Below, one piece after another: positions 1-6,204 of a stretch of DNA of 6,204 nt. A program made the translations under genes and the position numbers. Location of the stretch: contig DLXM01000333.1 in the NCBI GenBank assembly GCA_003448835.1, positions 10,463-16,666 on the forward strand, in the 5' to 3' direction. Source of the DNA: Bacteroidota bacterium. Lineage in GTDB: Bacteria; Bacteroidota; Rhodothermia; Balneolales; HLUCCA01. Numbering within the stretch: the stretch's first letter is position 1; each line of letters opens with the position of its first letter. Below the pieces are notes generated by a model. The model was not told the origin of the DNA. It did no database searches and was given only the letters and a program-made list of their open reading frames with translations.

Positions 1-448
1 GTTCTATTTCCGGGTTATCGCCAAGAATTTTACGCGCCGTTTTTTCGTCCGACATGATCGCCGCCATGGTGCCCGGTTTTCCAAAATCAGCAACGAGTCT
101 ACCTCGCGCTGCCAGTATTTTTAACCCATCTTCAACCGACATGATACCTGCAATGCAAGCTGCGGCATATTCACCAACACTATATCCAATTACTGCATCG
201 GGTTTGAGTCCCCATTTCATTATCATACGCGCCAGACTTACTTGTACTGCAAACATGGCAGGTTGCGTAAATTTTGTATGGTTGAGCTTTTCGGTATAGG
301 ATTCATCCCATAGCAGATCTACCAGACTGCAACCCAGCAAAGGCTCCAGAATTTGATCGCAATAATCTAACTCTGCTTTAAACACGGGTTCATTTCGGTA
401 TAGATTTTTTGCCATACCCGTGTACTGCGAACCCTGCCCTGTGAATAA
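1..448 (-). other. Acyltransferase (AT) domain, N-terminal half only
   Basis: The domain begins with WLFTGQGSQY (Gln1217) and has the nucleophile Ser1302 in GYSVGEYAAA. The conserved arginine that binds the extender carboxylate is Arg1327 in AARGRL, 25 residues after the serine as in FabD-type malonyl transferases. The usual GHSxG is GYSxG here, a variant I recall in other modular synthases. The HAFH/YASH segment used to infer malonyl or methylmalonyl choice, and the catalytic histidine, lie beyond the left edge. Malonyl is the default guess because the residue after Ser is Val, not the Gln of methylmalonyl ATs. Confidence 0.92.
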
Positions 449-3400
449 CCAAACCGTTTTAAGCTGGTCCTCGTCGTTGAGTAAATGATTACTCAGTAAA
501 TCTTGAGATCTAACTGCGGAAAGTTGTTCTGTTAATGACGATTTATCATGTCCAACTATCGCTTTTCTGTGCTTGAAACCTGCGCGTCCAATACTTGTGC
601 TATAACAAAAGTCACCTATTTGAGCATCATCCAAAGTTGAAATCAATTCGATTTGATTCTCAATAGCCGATTTTAATGCTGTGTCTGTTTTTGCCGATAT
701 CGGAAAGATGAAATTCGATTTTTTGGATGCGATTTTGCCATTTGAATTGGACACAGTTTCCGGCGGTGATTGCAATATAACGTGGGCATTTGCTCCACCG
801 AACCCAAATGAACTGATTCCAGCAACTCGTGTTTTTTGCTTCCATTTTTTCTGTTTGGATGCAATTTCAAACGGAGTGCCCTCAATTTTTATAAGCTCAT
901 TCAGTTTTTTGAAATTTGAATTAGCGGGGATGATGCCGTTGTGAATACTCAATGCAAGTTTGATGAGTCCTGCAATACCTGCCGCTGCTTCGAGGTGTCC
1001 GATGTTTGATTTCACGGATCCAATCGTGCAGATTTGGTCTTTTTCTCGTCCATTACTCAGGACTTTTTGAATCGAACCGACTTCAATCGGATCCCCCAAT
1101 GCTGTGCCTGTTCCGTGGGCTTCGATGTATTGGATATCCTGCGGATTTGTTCCGCTATCTTGCAGTGCTTTTTGAATAACAGCCTGCTGAGAAAGTGCAT
1201 TTGGGGCAGTTAATCCGTTGCTTTTACCATCCTGATTTATGGCACTTCCCTTAATCACTGCAAAAATTTTATCACCATCACGTTGTGCATCGCTAAGTCG
1301 CTTGAGTACGACCATGCCACCACCTTCACTGCGGACATATCCATTCGCAGCTGCATCAAACGCCTTGCAATGTCCATCGCTGGATAACATTTGAGCTTGC
1401 GACAGGGCGATCGTCATTTTTGGTGACAGTAATAGATTGATCCCTCCTACTAATGCGGTTGAACAATCTCCGTTTCTGATTGCTGCGAGTGCTTGATGTA
1501 CCGCAACCAACGATGAGGAACAGGCTGTATCGATGGCCATGCTCGGACCTTTGAAATCGAAGAAATATGAGAGTCGATTTGCAGCAATCGATGATGATTT
1601 TCCGGGACCGGTGTACGGATTTAATGCAAAACGATCGCTGAATTGAAGTTCTGCGTAGTCATTTGTGCTGATTCCAACAAAAACTCCACAATCGCTACCG
1701 GTTAGTGTGGCAGGATCAATTCCGGCAGATTCAAATGATCTCCAGGCTAACTCCATCAACAGTCGTTGTTGTGGATCCATTACGATTGCTTCTGATGGAG
1801 AAATCCCAAAAAATGCTGCATCGAATTGATCAACATGATCAATAAACCCACCGAATTTATTATTGATGTAACCTGGTTTACCCGATTCTTCATTATAATA
1901 TTGATTCGCATCCCATCGATCTGCAGGGACTTCCGTGATAGCATCAACTTCGTCGATTAGCAACTTCCAGAATGAACCCACATCCGGTGCACCGGGAAAT
2001 CGGCAGGAGAGTCCGACAATAGCAATTGGTTCTTTTGTGTCGGTGGGAATTGAAGTTGTAACTGTGACAGGCGCTGATTCATTGGTTAGATATTGAGTCA
2101 GTGCCGCAATCGTAGCGTATTCCCATAACAATGTTGATGGTAGTTCTTGTCCACCCAACCAGTTTTCAAGCTGCCCCACAATAATCACAGCAGCTCTGGA
2201 TGTCATTCCATATTCAGCCAACGGACGATTTATATCAACTGATTTAACCGGAACGCCCAGTTCAATCGATACGATATTTCTCAACCAATTTTCGATTTCA
2301 AATCGGGATTTTGACTGTTCAATAACCGGTTTTGCCTCAATTTTGGCTGTTAACTCTTTCTTCCAGGAAAAAATGGTTTCAAATTCGTCATTCAGGAAGG
2401 CTTCTTTACACTTTCGGCGCTGAAGTTTTCCGCTTGAAGTTTTGAGGATGGTTCCTCTACGGATGAGTTGAAGGGCGTATAAATCGAGTTCATGTGTCTC
2501 TGAAACAGCTTTCCGAAGAGTAGACAAAAGGGAATCCCATTCATCTCTTTTTGCATCGATTTCAGCCACAACTACTAAACGTTCTTCACCGCCGGCTTCC
2601 ACTGGAAATGCAACACAGTGATCGGTACGAATTACTTCATCAGCATTTTGAACGGTGAGCTCGACATCCTGGGGATAATGATTTACCCCAGCAATGATAA
2701 TCAGGTCTTTGGCTCGTCCAGTTATGTATAAATTATTTCGAAGTTTAAATCCAAGGTCGCCGGTTCGCAGAAATGTGCCCCGGTCAGGATCGTCACTAAG
2801 GCGGGCGCGAAATGTTCGTTCACTTTCTTCCGGGAGTTGCCAATATCCGGCACCGATGCTTTCACCGCCGACCCAAACTTCACCTATTTGTCCATCGGGC
2901 AGATTTTTCAAAGTATCAGGATCTGCTATGGCTACATCCACCCCATTTAATACGACACCACTACTGGTGACAGTTCGACCATTTGGATCATCCGGAGGTA
3001 ATTCAATTATCTGATCGTTTTTATAGGCATCTATATCTACATGACAGAAAACGGGTCCGCCATCACGCGTTTTTCCACTCACAACCAGCGTAGCTTCTGC
3101 AAGTCCGAAAGCCGGACAAACTGCTTCAGGTTTGAGTCCGCACGGTGCAAATTTCGACATAAAACTTTTCACGGTTTCAGTTCGAATAGGTTCGCCACCA
3201 CTACTGAATGTTACCATACTGCTCAGATCGAGCGTAGCAATTACATCCTCACTGATTCTGCGAACGCATTGTTCGTATGCAAAATTTGGAGCTTGTGTGT
3301 GAGTTCCGCCAAAACGGGTAATAGCTTGAAGCCAGCGTTCCGGTCGGCGGACAAATGTAAGCGGAGACAAAATGTAACATGGAACGCCATGATACATGGG

Positions 3401-4084
3401 CAACATAAGTCCATCGACGAGTCCGTAATCGTGGAAATACGGCATCCAGGTGACTTCTACACTGTTTTCATCGTAACTAAATCCATGTGTAATGACTTTG
3501 CAATTCGCAATTACATTTCGGTGCGTGACCATCACCCCTTTGGGTGTAGATGTTGATCCGGAGGTGTATTGAAGGTATGCCGGGCGGTCAAGGTCTACTT
3601 CCGGGATTGCATCCCATCCCTTGCCAAAATCAGGATCGACGTCATCAACTGCAATCCACTGCATTGGAGGGAGCTCCAGAAGCGCATCCTGATCACCATT
3701 CAGCGAATTTGAAATTGAGCTAGTGGTAAGCATGAATTCAGCATCCGCATCCTGGATAATGGACCGTAATCGGGGTAAAGTTCGTTTGAGTCGTGCGAGA
3801 TCCGGAGGTGGAGCCGGAATCGGAATTGCACCGGCATAAAGTACGCCGAAGAATCCGGCCAGGAATTCAACTCCCGGTGGAAAAATCAGTAATGCCCGTT
3901 TCCCATTTATATCGTTGCCCATCGTTTTTGCAATTGCACGGGCGTGCAGATCCAATTCGGCATAGGTATAACTTTTTTCTATGTCCGATCCATCCTTCAG
4001 AAAGGTATACGTCATCTTATCGGGCGTTTTCGACGCTCGATATTGTAAAATCTCAAGTATATTTTTCAAATGGGATGACGACAT
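1..4084 (-). CDS. FAAL-ACP-KS-AT type I polyketide synthase, C-terminus beyond window
   Basis: This is the first 1361 codons of a multidomain, presumably cytosolic, polyketide synthase. It should adenylate a free fatty acid, transfer it to an internal carrier protein and extend it by one decarboxylative condensation. Visible order is FAAL (about residues 1-575), ACP (about 591-668), KS (about 685-1107), a KS-AT linker, then an AT from about 1213 that is cut by the left edge. All motifs checked fall in one frame, with no internal stop seen in hand translation. The ATG at 4084-4082 is favoured because an in-frame TAG lies three codons upstream (4096-4094) and the protein then opens, as FAALs do, with a short helix and YRAS. 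There is no strong ribosome binding site. The gene is transcribed away from the 4422 gene. Later modules could hold ketoreductase, a second ACP, thioesterase or peptide-synthetase domains; none is visible. The family assignment is secure, the product is unknown. Confidence 0.96.
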   Translation of the reverse strand, partial: MSSSHLKNILEILQYRASKTPDKMTYTFLKDGSDIEKSYTYAELDLHARAIAKTMGNDINGKRALLIFPPGVEFLAGFFGVLYAGAIPIPAPPPDLARLKRTLPRLRSIIQDADAEFMLTTSSISNSLNGDQDALLELPPMQWIAVDDVDPDFGKGWDAIPEVDLDRPAYLQYTSGSTSTPKGVMVTHRNVIANCKVITHGFSYDENSVEVTWMPYFHDYGLVDGLMLPMYHGVPCYILSPLTFVRRPERWLQAITRFGGTHTQAPNFAYEQCVRRISEDVIATLDLSSMVTFSSGGEPIRTETVKSFMSKFAPCGLKPEAVCPAFGLAEATLVVSGKTRDGGPVFCHVDIDAYKNDQIIELPPDDPNGRTVTSSGVVLNGVDVAIADPDTLKNLPDGQIGEVWVGGESIGAGYWQLPEESERTFRARLSDDPDRGTFLRTGDLGFKLRNNLYITGRAKDLIIIAGVNHYPQDVELTVQNADEVIRTDHCVAFPVEAGGEERLVVVAEIDAKRDEWDSLLSTLRKAVSETHELDLYALQLIRRGTILKTSSGKLQRRKCKEAFLNDEFETIFSWKKELTAKIEAKPVIEQSKSRFEIENWLRNIVSIELGVPVKSVDINRPLAEYGMTSRAAVIIVGQLENWLGGQELPSTLLWEYATIAALTQYLTNESAPVTVTTSIPTDTKEPIAIVGLSCRFPGAPDVGSFWKLLIDEVDAITEVPADRWDANQYYNEESGKPGYINNKFGGFIDHVDQFDAAFFGISPSEAIVMDPQQRLLMELAWRSFESAGIDPATLTGSDCGVFVGISTNDYAELQFSDRFALNPYTGPGKSSSIAANRLSYFFDFKGPSMAIDTACSSSLVAVHQALAAIRNGDCSTALVGGINLLLSPKMTIALSQAQMLSSDGHCKAFDAAANGYVRSEGGGMVVLKRLSDAQRDGDKIFAVIKGSAINQDGKSNGLTAPNALSQQAVIQKALQDSGTNPQDIQYIEAHGTGTALGDPIEVGSIQKVLSNGREKDQICTIGSVKSNIGHLEAAAGIAGLIKLALSIHNGIIPANSNFKKLNELIKIEGTPFEIASKQKKWKQKTRVAGISSFGFGGANAHVILQSPPETVSNSNGKIASKKSNFIFPISAKTDTALKSAIENQIELISTLDDAQIGDFCYSTSIGRAGFKHRKAIVGHDKSSLTEQLSAVRSQDLLSNHLLNDEDQLKTVWLFTGQGSQYTGMAKNLYRNEPVFKAELDYCDQILEPLLGCSLVDLLWDESYTEKLNHTKFTQPAMFAVQVSLARMIMKWGLKPDAVIGYSVGEYAAACIAGIMSVEDGLKILAARGRLVADFGKPGTMAAIMSDEKTARKILGDNPEIE
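764..2032 (-). other. Ketosynthase (KS) domain with complete catalytic triad
   Basis: Residues about 685-1107 open with EPIAIVGLSCRFPGA and end with SSFGFGGANAHV. The nucleophile is Cys855 in DTACSSS. The two histidines are His990 in EAHGTGT and His1030 in KSNIGHLE. The Cys-to-His spacings of 135 and 40 residues are those of standard modular KS domains, so the domain should be active for condensation, not a decarboxylating KSQ starter. MDPQQR and the GGGMVVLKR region are also intact. It should accept the fatty acyl chain from the upstream ACP and condense it with an extender on a downstream ACP outside the window. Confidence 0.96.
2081..2314 (-). other. Acyl carrier protein domain following the FAAL
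   Basis: Residues about 591-668 form a four-helix carrier domain with the pattern EYGMTSRAAV. Ser629 is the expected phosphopantetheine attachment site. The residue before it is Thr, where most carrier proteins have Asp (DSL). Downstream, LENWLG and LPSTLLWEY followed by TIAAL match the ends of ACPs fused to FAALs. The domain should receive the acyl chain from the FAAL and hand it to the KS that begins about 17 residues later. It would need a phosphopantetheinyl transferase encoded elsewhere. Confidence 0.9.
2360..4084 (-). other. Fatty acyl-AMP ligase (FAAL) loading domain
   Basis: Residues 1-575 match the adenylate-forming family. The ATP-binding P-loop TSGSTSTPKGV spans residues 174-184. 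FHDYG follows at about residue 217, the A5 motif GLAEAT has its Glu at 330, TGDLGF has Asp443, GRAKDLI spans 456-462, and the C-terminal catalytic lysine is K553 within KTSSGKLQRR. The phrases AEATLVVSG and NHYPQDVE (468-474) are typical of FAALs, which pass acyl adenylates to a carrier protein, rather than of acyl-CoA ligases. FAALs usually read GRNHYPQD; here the Arg is Val467. The preferred chain length cannot be read from sequence. An acyl-CoA ligase is the less likely alternative, because an ACP follows directly. Confidence 0.93.
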
Positions 4085-4129
4085 TTTTATAACCTAAAAT
4101 TAGAATAAACAAAAACTTATGTCGAAATG

Positions 4130-4153
4130 TTTACATACTGTGGCCAATGTAAA
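4130..4153. repeat. Inverted repeat TTTACAT-N10-ATGTAAA
   Basis: Two perfect 7-bp arms (4130-4136 and 4147-4153) flank a 10-bp spacer containing TGGCCA. The repeat lies 46 bp upstream of the synthase ATG on the minus strand, a plausible place for a dimeric repressor or activator site. The arm size and AT-rich setting mean it could arise by chance. Confidence 0.35.
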
Positions 4154-4177
4154 TAGATTGTATGGCTATGCAAACTA

Positions 4178-4198
4178 GTAATTTGTAAATCAAATTAC
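4178..4198. repeat. Inverted repeat GTAATTTG-N5-CAAATTAC
   Basis: Perfect 8-bp arms (4178-4185 and 4191-4198) surround a 5-bp TAAAT loop. The 21-bp element lies between the divergent genes, about 94 bp upstream of the synthase start. It could be an operator or a weak hairpin. It lacks the GC-rich stem and following T-run of an intrinsic terminator. Confidence 0.4.
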
Positions 4199-4312
4199 GA
4201 ATAAGTATATATGTTATACAAAGAATATGGACAATATCTACTAAACGCAATATGTTTGGTCGTTAAAAATGAATTTTCACAATTTGTTTCTAATATGATT
4301 TTATCATGTAAC

Positions 4313-4324
4313 TTGATATATCAA
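4313..4324. repeat. Perfect 12-bp palindrome TTGATATATCAA
   Basis: This self-complementary 12-mer lies 97 bp upstream of the 4422 start. It overlaps the only -33-like TTG I found for that gene, so a protein bound here could affect its transcription. A palindrome this short in AT-rich DNA is weak evidence alone. Confidence 0.25.
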
Positions 4325-4421
4325 CTGTGTCTATTTTTTCAGTATCGTGTACTTAGCGCAAGCGTCTGATTTTCCTGGAACAAAATGTCGGTTATACACT
4401 ACTCTTTAATGGATTATCATC

Positions 4422-5300
4422 ATGATAAAACACAAGCTTTTCTTATTCATTATAATTTTGTTAAATACAGTATTGGTGTCTGCAGTTTCTGCTCAGGACC
4501 AGCAACCTCAACAGATCAGGGTTGAGACCCTGGATGGGATTGTTTTCACGGGTTTCTTGATATCGGAGGATGAAAACCAAATTGTTATCCGAACTACATC
4601 TTTAGGTGATGTTACTATTCTTCGAACTAATATCAAGCATTTGACGATTGTGAAAGAAGGTCAGATAAGAAATGGGAAATTCTGGTTTCCGAATCCACAT
4701 TCTACGCGATATTTATTTGCCCCAAATGCATTTGGACTTCCAAAAGGCGAAGGATATTACCAAAATGTTTGGATTTTCTTTAATAATGTGAATTATGGGA
4801 TAACCAATAATTTTTCGATGGGTGCAGGAATTGTGCCTATGTTTTTATTTGGTGTATCTGAAACACCAATCTGGTTGTTACCCAAAGTATCAATTCCGGT
4901 TTCAGGCGAAAAATTTCATCTTGCTGCCGGTGCAATGATTGGTGGTGTAGTTGGTGTTGGGTCTACTTTTGGTGGACTATTATATGGAATGGGAACGTAT
5001 GGGGATCGTAACAGAAATATGAGTGTTGGATTAGGGTATGCTTTAGCTGATGGAGAAATATCAAGTTCACCAGTTCTTACTGTTGCAGGTATGTATCGTG
5101 CTACAGATACTATTTATTACCTCACTGAGAATTATTTGTTTATAAACTCGGGTGGGTATGGAATTGCATCAATTGGAATTCGTTGGGCACCTGAAAATTT
5201 TGCCGTGGACTTTAGTTTAATGCGTCCTTTTGGGGATGATTTGGGAGGTGGATTTATTGGAATTCCCTGGCTTGGTGTGACATTACCATTTGGCCGATGA
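4422..5300 (+). CDS. Exported probable outer-membrane beta-barrel protein, uncharacterised
   Basis: The 292-residue product begins with a Sec signal peptide: Lys3 and Lys5, a hydrophobic core at about 7-20, and an AVSA-Q site giving cleavage after Ala24. Residues about 31-78 look like a small SH3/Sm-like beta domain (IRVETLDGIVFTGFLISED, then alternating strands ending in LTIV). From about 87 the chain has alternating hydrophobic and aromatic strands rich in Gly and Asn. WFPNPHSTRYLF and KGEGYYQNVWIFFNNVNYG recall a recurring group of Bacteroidota hypothetical proteins, though I cannot name a family. The end, GVTLPFGR, has an aromatic residue near but not at the C-terminus. Location in the outer membrane is inferred and the function unknown. 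The ATG is chosen because the signal peptide starts directly at it; no strong ribosome binding site precedes it. The gene diverges from the synthase and converges on the DDAH gene with a 2-bp gap. Confidence 0.88.
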   Translation: MIKHKLFLFIIILLNTVLVSAVSAQDQQPQQIRVETLDGIVFTGFLISEDENQIVIRTTSLGDVTILRTNIKHLTIVKEGQIRNGKFWFPNPHSTRYLFAPNAFGLPKGEGYYQNVWIFFNNVNYGITNNFSMGAGIVPMFLFGVSETPIWLLPKVSIPVSGEKFHLAAGAMIGGVVGVGSTFGGLLYGMGTYGDRNRNMSVGLGYALADGEISSSPVLTVAGMYRATDTIYYLTENYLFINSGGYGIASIGIRWAPENFAVDFSLMRPFGDDLGGGFIGIPWLGVTLPFGR

Positions 5301-5302
5301 AA

Positions 5303-6097
5303 TTACCAAAGCAAAGACAAACAAGTTAAACCACCATCCATTTTTTGAAATTCAGACATATCTAATTCAACGATTTTAACTTCTTGAGGTTGAACTTTCT
5401 GCTTTAAAAAGTGTGAATTCAGATGGTGACGCACTTTTTTTAAGGATTCGGGGAATCCACCCGGGACTATCAGCGTGTTGTTTACCGTCACGGTATTTGC
5501 AAAGTATTCTTCGTCCGGTTGCACTGAAATGATTGAACAATTGTCGAAATATGATCTAAGTTGATCAACACAAATCAGGGTATTGTTTCCAATGTAAGAT
5601 GCACCAGTTTTGAGATGTAAAATGTCGCCAACGCTGACTTCAGATGACGTGAATCCCATAGACGATAAATGGTTTGAAAGTTGTGCTGCACCTGAAGAAT
5701 TGGTTCGATTTGATCGTCCGATGTAAAAATGATTATTAATTCGAAGGATGTCCCCACCGTCAACTGTACCGGGGTCTGCAATGAACTGAAGTTTTTTATA
5801 TTTAGAGAGAGTTGATGCAATCGAATCGATCTCCTGGCGTCGGGATGGATCCCCCGGACGAGTAATTACGGCTCCTTTTTCCGTAACTATTGCAGTATCC
5901 TCAACAAAACATCCATCCGGGAAGTCTTCAATCGCATCCAATAAAATTACGTGAACACCCGCCTCCGAAAGTGACTGACAATACAATTCATGTTGTTTTA
6001 TTGCCAGATTGACATCCGGATTCCCGAGTGAAGAGGTTGTAATTCCTTTGACAAAACTCAATCCGGGTCTTCTAACGATAGCATGGGTGTATTTCAT
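5303..6097 (-). CDS. ddaH: Dimethylarginine dimethylaminohydrolase (DDAH)-family enzyme
   Basis: This 264-residue protein belongs to the pentein (guanidine-modifying) superfamily and matches DDAH best. DDAH hydrolyses asymmetric N-methylated arginine to citrulline and a methylamine. Visible motifs are FVEDTA (64-69), an arginine at 80 in ITRPGD, TVDGGDIL (111-118) with the acidic catalytic candidate Asp113, IGRSNRTN (126-133), LHLKTG with catalytic His161, and DGGLTCLSL with nucleophile Cys259 near the C-terminus. The length is close to bacterial DDAHs (about 255) and much shorter than arginine deiminase (about 400) or agmatine deiminase (about 360). There is no signal peptide, so it should be cytosolic. 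Mammalian DDAH has Asp where the Pseudomonas enzyme has Glu; this protein has Asp. The ATG places MKYTHAIVRRPG at the N-terminus, as expected for the family. It is an intact gene. Related hydrolases acting on other guanidino compounds remain possible, so the exact substrate is inferred. Confidence 0.92.
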   Translation of the reverse strand: MKYTHAIVRRPGLSFVKGITTSSLGNPDVNLAIKQHELYCQSLSEAGVHVILLDAIEDFPDGCFVEDTAIVTEKGAVITRPGDPSRRQEIDSIASTLSKYKKLQFIADPGTVDGGDILRINNHFYIGRSNRTNSSGAAQLSNHLSSMGFTSSEVSVGDILHLKTGASYIGNNTLICVDQLRSYFDNCSIISVQPDEEYFANTVTVNNTLIVPGGFPESLKKVRHHLNSHFLKQKVQPQEVKIVELDMSEFQKMDGGLTCLSLLW

Positions 6098-6108
6098 GAT
6101 TTTTTCAT
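6094..6108 (-). other. Possible four-codon leader ORF overlapping the DDAH start
   Basis: On the minus strand an ATG at 6108-6106 opens ATG AAA AAA TCA TGA. Its stop overlaps the DDAH start as ATGA. An AAGAG sequence lies a few bases upstream of this first ATG, better placed for it than for the DDAH ATG. This could couple translation, but such a short ORF easily arises by chance in an A-rich leader. Confidence 0.15.
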
Positions 6109-6130
6109 TTTATCTCTTAAACAAAATATT

Positions 6131-6158
6131 GAGTTAAATACGTCATTTAATTTAACTC
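6131..6158. repeat. Inverted repeat GAGTTAAAT-N10-ATTTAACTC upstream of DDAH gene
   Basis: Two perfect 9-bp arms (6131-6139 and 6150-6158) flank a 10-bp spacer, ending 33 bp upstream of the DDAH ATG. The position suits an operator overlapping or following the promoter. Read on the minus strand it is followed by AATATTTTGTTT, so a weak terminator for a gene to the right is an alternative, although the stem has only two G-C pairs per arm. The rest of 6098-6204 holds no convincing gene. Confidence 0.45.
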
Positions 6159-6204
6159 GAACAAGAATTTACTTGATAACTAAGTGTTGAGGATGTGATT
6201 CAGG

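Larger units (their letters stand above)
4085..4421. promoter_or_regulatory. AT-rich divergent intergenic region
   Basis: These 337 bp separate the divergently transcribed synthase and membrane-protein genes, so both promoters should lie here. Stops interrupt every frame and I see no small gene, tRNA or terminator. I looked for sigma70 boxes and the Bacteroidota -33 TTTG / -7 TAnnTTTG pair. The only partial match toward 4422 is a TTG at 4313-4315 with TATTTTTT at 4332-4339. The spacing is short and the last G is missing, so I do not call a promoter position. Three short symmetric sequences in the region are listed separately. Confidence 0.6.

Noticed and set aside
1..448. Methylmalonyl specificity for the AT
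   Set aside because: The residue after the nucleophile is Val, not Gln, and the decisive YASH/HAFH segment is outside the window.
660..885. Two short minus-strand frames overlapping the KS/linker region
   Set aside because: They are out-of-frame shadows of the synthase coding frame, which runs through this region with KS C-terminal motifs intact.
3041..3556. A 171-codon open frame on the plus strand, the longest of several plus-strand frames inside 1-4084
   Set aside because: It lies antisense to the FAAL domain, whose motifs are intact on the other strand, and its translation has no recognisable domain or membrane pattern. The shorter plus-strand frames at 54, 681, 2694 and 3793 are rejected for the same reason.
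4285..4310. ATGAT-TTT-ATCAT mini-hairpin in the intergenic region
   Set aside because: A 5-bp stem of mostly A-T pairs is expected by chance in DNA of this composition.
5289..5310. Bidirectional intrinsic terminator between the convergent genes
   Set aside because: The stem is only 5 bp with a 12-base loop and no uridine tract on either side.
5575..5820. 81-codon minus-strand frame inside the DDAH gene
   Set aside because: It is in a different frame from the DDAH sequence, which carries all the family motifs, so it is a shadow.
6169..6204. Eleven open codons on the minus strand entering from the right edge and ending in TAA, possibly the end of an upstream gene
   Set aside because: Eleven codons are too few to support a coding call, and no motif or codon pattern distinguishes it from chance.

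Overview
The window looks like chromosomal DNA of a moderately AT-rich Gram-negative bacterium (GC a little above 40% by eye), most likely from the Bacteroidota or a related FCB-group lineage. The lineage is inferred from two things. The secreted barrel-like protein at 4422-5300 has the motif style of Bacteroidota outer-membrane proteins. None of the three complete starts has a strong Shine-Dalgarno sequence. It is not a phylogenetic result.

Layout: positions 1-4084 (minus strand) hold the first 1361 codons of a modular type I polyketide synthase that runs off the left edge. Its visible order is fatty acyl-AMP ligase (FAAL), acyl carrier protein (ACP), ketosynthase (KS) and the first half of an acyltransferase (AT). 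All four lie in one uninterrupted frame, and their catalytic residues are present as far as the window shows. A 337-bp AT-rich intergenic region with several short inverted repeats (4085-4421) separates it from a divergent plus-strand gene for a 292-residue exported protein, predicted to be an outer-membrane beta-barrel with a small N-terminal beta domain. That gene converges, with a 2-bp gap, on a minus-strand gene (5303-6097) for a 264-residue dimethylarginine dimethylaminohydrolase (DDAH)-type enzyme of the pentein superfamily. A 9-bp perfect inverted repeat lies just upstream of the DDAH start. The last 107 bp hold no convincing gene.

How they work together: the synthase should activate a free fatty acid as its adenylate, load it on its own ACP, condense it on the KS with an extender unit chosen by the AT, and pass it to domains or proteins outside the window. 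This is the usual opening of lipopolyketide, lipopeptide and olefin-synthase-like pathways, so the window probably sits at the promoter-proximal edge of a biosynthetic cluster. Nothing in the sequence ties the membrane protein or the DDAH enzyme to that pathway. No mobile element, CRISPR array, tRNA or rRNA was seen. The most notable item is the FAAL-initiated synthase, a known architecture whose product cannot be read from this fragment.
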